From: Rachicladosporium sp. CCFEE 5018
Taxonomy: Eukaryota; Ascomycota; Dothideomycetes; Cladosporiales; Cladosporiaceae
Reading direction: 5' to 3'
Length of the DNA: 64,000 bases
NCBI GenBank assembly: GCA_002077045.2
Contig: KZ111140.1
Span: 1,992,106-2,056,105, forward strand
Shown here: piece after piece, positions 60,848 through 64,000 of the stretch
How positions within the stretch are numbered: position 1 is the first letter of the stretch
Layout: every line of letters starts with the position of its first letter
Notes under the pieces: model-generated
What the model was told of the DNA's origin: nothing
What the model saw: the letters and a program-made list of their open reading frames with translations, nothing else
Databases searched by the model: none
Program-made: the position numbers and the translations under genes

Positions 60848-63800
60848 CTACATAACCACACATCCCTTCTCCCCATCGCCCTTCCTACCCAACCGTCCAG
60901 TCCGTCCCGTAACCCAAGTCCTCACGCTCCTTCCAGCCATGCTCTTCCCATCATCTCCATCCACCCCCTCTCCCATCCCTCTAACCCCATCCTTATTCCG
61001 CCGTCGGAACACACTCTTCTTCCTCCCTGTACCCCTGCCCAGACTAGTCACCGCGCTCCGCTGCCCGCCACTCCCACTCCTCGTATGCCCACTCGGCGCC
61101 GGCGGATGCCAAGCCGTGATGGGATGGCCCACACTACCCGGCTGCGGCGGAGGTGAGCGATGCGGAATTTGATTTGAGGACTGGGAGGCGGGGAAGAGGG
61201 ACGCGGAGTGTGAGTGAGCGCCGCGTTGGGACTGTGATTGGGAATTGTGTTGGGCGAGCGCGGCGGAGCGGAAAGCTGCCACGTGTGGGGGAAGGGAGTG
61301 CGGGATTGCGAAGGGGTTGTTCTGTTGGTGATTGGGTTGCGCAGGGCGTGCTGGTCCCGGTGGAATGCCGTTGTTGGGTTGTGAGGAGCCGGGAGGTGGT
61401 AAGAGGGAGGTACTGTAGCGGTTTTGTTGGGGTGGAGGGGAGATGTCCTGCGTTGGCGCGCTGGGTGGGCGGATGGTGGAGGCGGGGGAAATGGGCGTTT
61501 GCTCGCTGTCTTGGAGGAAGGAGAGCGGACGGACTTGCTGGATAGGTGTCATTAGGCTGCTGTTTGATGGTGATGTCGGTGTAGGCACATGGCCGTTGAC
61601 ATCGGCTGCGACAGGGCGGACGTTTTCCCAGTCGCCTATCAGGCTGGGTGCAGGTCCGGCTCCGGCAAGCGGCACAGCATTACTGTAGGCGCGTTGAAGA
61701 TTTCGTGGTACTGGTGCCGCTTGTACCCCTGGCTGTGCCCGTGGGGAGGCAGCCATTGCAGCCGCGAACGCTCTATCGGCGCTGAACGACTCGCCCACAG
61801 CTGGAGGGGCCGTCATTGGTACAGCTCCAGGTGCGTTGCGCTCATTGCCGTTTGGTCGAGTGATAATCGCTGGTCGAGGCTGTGCTTGTAGTGGTGCATC
61901 AAGTCCAGCCATTGCGCGGAACCGACTCGGAAGAGGCGCGTTAGGCTCCTCAGTATACTCTGGCAAAGGCAGAAAGCCACCGTTGCTGTCCGAGCTGACA
62001 CGTGCTTGCGTTCGCTCTTCGAGTGTCTGGAAGCGATGCCGTTGAGCGTTCGATGCGGCCCGCTGCAACGACGCCTGTGATCGTGGTGCTCCATTCTGAA
62101 ACGGCTCCTCGAACGTCTCACCGGCAAGAGATTCACCAGCTTCGCCGTTCTCGGGCAAGTCAGGAAGGGATTGCCCAGCATCAGATCGTAGTGACAATAC
62201 TGAGCCAGGTCTGCGTGGCTGCTGCGAGCCGGGCGCGGTGGATCGAGAGCCACCGCGAGAAGAAGCGGATGACAGCGCAGCCCTCCCAAGAGTCACCGGC
62301 CGCTGACTCAACCCGCCGCCCTTGCTCTGATTGACAGTCCGTCTCCTCACCAGAGCCACCTCATCTGCCACGTCGAACTCAGCCTCCTCGAGCGTTTGTG
62401 GAGGACTCTTGCCGAGCGTGAGCGAGAACGTCTGACCCGGCTGTCCCGTGAACTGCGGATCGAAGTCAAAGAGGATGATCCTACCACCCTCAATATCTTG
62501 CACAGACTCCTCCTCGAATTGATCCATTTCCACGACGCCTCCAGGACTCGTGACAATTAGTCGACCCTGGACTTGTGTCTGGTTGCTCAGTGGGGCTGGT
62601 AGACTTGCGTGCGAGTACACCCACTTGACCTCGCTAAAGGGGCAGCCGTAGCCTTCATCGAGTTCATGATCGATGCTGTGCGCTTCTACTACCGTCTCGC
62701 CCTCCTCTGCCTTGTGAGGTATTATGTACAGCCTAATCGTGCGATCATTCACGATCATCGCGATGGTGTCGCCGTGCTCGTCAATCGCTGGACAGGAGTT
62801 TATCGCTGCTCCCAGACCTCCACAAGTTGACAGGGGTGGCGAGATGACCACAGGGAAGTCAATGTTCCCGTACTGCATGTCTGTAGTGTTCAGTATGCCG
62901 AATGTATCGGCCACTCCATTCCATGCATACAATCGCTCATTACAAGTCGTGCGATTCTCGCGCATGAAGACTGCGTGACTGCTGTTGCGGATGTTCTCCG
63001 GATGCAGCAAGTCTGAGCACCAGGCCTCTTTGAGTTCGTCGTGAGTCGGTACATCGTGAGGTGACGATGCAAAGACTGGCACGTTGATGACGACTGTCGA
63101 CGAGACATTGATGCGTGTGGTAGTGCCTAGCAGCGTCGAACCATCAGCTGAGAAGCCGAGCTTGTCCATCTTCTGCGATCGGACAGCTCTTCGGTCTGTT
63201 GGCAACGCATTCGAGCTCAGTGAGAATACTTCGACACCGCCCTCGTATGCCACTGCTAGCAGACCACCCATCGGTGCCAATGCAATAGTCGAAGTCGGGA
63301 AATCCAGCTTCACAGTTCTTGATCGTCGTAGCCTATGATGAGAGAGATCGTAGATGTTGACTGTATGCGAGTCTGCCAGGATGGCTAGTGTATTGCCGTC
63401 ATCGACAATTTCGACCGCTAGAGGTCGCCTCTTCAGTGCGTAGTCTTGACTGATGCCGACCGGTAAGGCTGCGGTCTGCAGAACGAACAGTCGCGCGGAG
63501 TTGTACGCTGCGATCCTTCGACCGCCCGACGATAGGGAGAAGCCGAAAGCTTCGCCTTGAGGGAAGCCCGCACTCGCAGTCGCAGTATTCGATATGAGCT
63601 TAATGATGTGTATGCGTGGGCGATTGGGCTCGTCATCGGCCATGGACTGCCAACTATACCGCACTCGATCCTTATTGAACGGGATTTGCGTCGTGTTGTA
63701 GGGATTGTATGTTGAAGACCGCCTCGAGTGCGTACTTGATGGGTTCCCCTTCATCATTGAGTTTTGCCTGGCATGCGCATTGCCATTCGTGGGCGTTGTC

Positions 63801-64000
63801 TGTGGCGAAGACTGGCGAGCATGGTATGTGGTAGGCGTAGCACGTCCATTCGTTTGTGGTGAGGTACGTGGACTTCCAGAGCCAGACCATTCCCGCTGCT
63901 CCTGTTCGGGCGTCGCACCCTGCCATTGTGATGGAATAGGCGTGGCGAGGTCTCGCTCTTCTCCAGGGTCATACGTCTCAAACTCCGTGCTATACGATCC
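60848..64000 (-). CDS. CAAX-box beta-propeller-like protein (copy B, 5' end outside window)
   Basis: Same gene as 22620-26429, with the stop and CVVM end identical; the frame is open to the right edge, about 1050 codons. Replacements against copy A begin in the propeller-like part (Ser to Gly at 63157, Ile to Ser at 63216) and grow frequent toward the disordered N-terminus (for example Thr to Asn near the MMKG segment). The pattern, conserved frame with many changes in the disordered part, is what selection on a second functional copy or allele would leave. Confidence 0.85.
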   Translation of the reverse strand, partial: GSYSTEFETYDPGEERDLATPIPSQWQGATPEQEQREWSGSGSPRTSPQTNGRATPTTYHARQSSPQTTPTNGNAHARQNSMMKGNPSSTHSRRSSTYNPYNTTQIPFNKDRVRYSWQSMADDEPNRPRIHIIKLISNTATASAGFPQGEAFGFSLSSGGRRIAAYNSARLFVLQTAALPVGISQDYALKRRPLAVEIVDDGNTLAILADSHTVNIYDLSHHRLRRSRTVKLDFPTSTIALAPMGGLLAVAYEGGVEVFSLSSNALPTDRRAVRSQKMDKLGFSADGSTLLGTTTRINVSSTVVINVPVFASSPHDVPTHDELKEAWCSDLLHPENIRNSSHAVFMRENRTTCNERLYAWNGVADTFGILNTTDMQYGNIDFPVVISPPLSTCGGLGAAINSCPAIDEHGDTIAMIVNDRTIRLYIIPHKAEEGETVVEAHSIDHELDEGYGCPFSEVKWVYSHASLPAPLSNQTQVQGRLIVTSPGGVVEMDQFEEESVQDIEGGRIILFDFDPQFTGQPGQTFSLTLGKSPPQTLEEAEFDVADEVALVRRRTVNQSKGGGLSQRPVTLGRAALSSASSRGGSRSTAPGSQQPRRPGSVLSLRSDAGQSLPDLPENGEAGESLAGETFEEPFQNGAPRSQASLQRAASNAQRHRFQTLEERTQARVSSDSNGGFLPLPEYTEEPNAPLPSRFRAMAGLDAPLQAQPRPAIITRPNGNERNAPGAVPMTAPPAVGESFSADRAFAAAMAASPRAQPGVQAAPVPRNLQRAYSNAVPLAGAGPAPSLIGDWENVRPVAADVNGHVPTPTSPSNSSLMTPIQQVRPLSFLQDSEQTPISPASTIRPPSAPTQDISPPPQQNRYSTSLLPPPGSSQPNNGIPPGPARPAQPNHQQNNPFAIPHSLPPHVAAFRSAALAQHNSQSQSQRGAHSHSASLFPASQSSNQIPHRSPPPQPGSVGHPITAWHPPAPSGHTRSGSGGQRSAVTSLGRGTGRKKSVFRRRNKDGVRGMGEGVDGDDGKSMAGRSVRTWVTGRTGRLGRKGDGEKGCVVM

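Larger units (their letters stand above)
56245..64000. repeat. Large duplicated segment, copy B (partner 18017-25772)
   Basis: Direct repeat of copy A at offset 38228, same strand, reaching the window end. It is identical by eye to 63156, then diverges step by step (first difference at 63157). In the last 92 bp, 14 of 92 bases differ but the CAAX gene frame stays open, with replacements such as His to Tyr, Arg to Gly, Ala to Glu and Pro to Ser. So the right end is a truly different copy rather than sequencing noise. Confidence 0.97.

Noticed and set aside
1..64000. CRISPR arrays, bacterial operons, integrated virus or complete transposon
   Set aside because: No spaced short repeats, no terminal inverted repeats with target duplications, no transposase, reverse transcriptase or viral genes seen.

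Overview
The window is nuclear DNA of a filamentous ascomycete. The genes carry short GT-AG introns (48 to 73 bp wherever I could place both ends), codon use is moderately GC-rich, and there are fungus-specific genes: a HET-domain protein, a CRH-type cell-wall transglycosylase, a Jen1-type carboxylate transporter and a LicD/Mnn4-type protein. The NADP-mannitol dehydrogenase looks, from memory, very close to the Cladosporium allergen Cla h 8. I therefore lean to Dothideomycetes, Capnodiales/Mycosphaerellales (a black-yeast relative), but this is inference.

Layout. 1-9.2 kb: an edge fragment, GTP cyclohydrolase I, a CTK1-like CTD kinase with a disordered N-terminal region, a Dug3-like amidotransferase, and CFIm25. 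9.2-16.6 kb: a gene-poor stretch around a solitary HET-domain gene, then TAF11. 16.6-18.0 kb: a truncated GCK/STE20 kinase start and a LicD fragment, ending at a 100-N gap (17917-18016). 18.0-26.5 kb: start of a membrane protein, an SDR, a photolyase broken by TAG, and a long protein ending in a CAAX box. 27-36.9 kb: SSU72, RTC1/WDR24, an SDR, a disordered protein of unknown function, and ribosomal protein eS21. 37-46.6 kb: CRH-type glucanase, mannitol dehydrogenase, NEJ1/XLF, a 2.4 kb gene-free tract and a forkhead factor. 47-56.1 kb: cactin, an MDR/luciferase-like monooxygenase fusion, a DUF3253 protein, a MARVEL protein, MsrA and a Jen1-type transporter cut by a second 100-N gap (56145-56244).

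56245-64000 repeats 18017-25772 base for base with a constant offset of 38228. Both copies begin at the first base after an N gap. I see no difference over the first ~6.9 kb, about 1.5% over the next 0.75 kb, and about 15% in the last 92 bp. This looks like two diverged haplotypes or homeologs that are joined, copied or gene-converted in part. A hybrid or diploid genome could also explain several decay signs: the photolyase nonsense codon, DFG changed to DCG in CTK1, shifting frames in the RS region before it, and the kinase stump. That link is my inference.

Most genes are unrelated housekeeping genes with no cluster logic. The best candidates for new biology are the single-gene MDR-LLM fusion at 48933-51776 and the CAAX-tailed beta-propeller-like protein at 22620-26429. 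The duplication should first be tested as an assembly effect.
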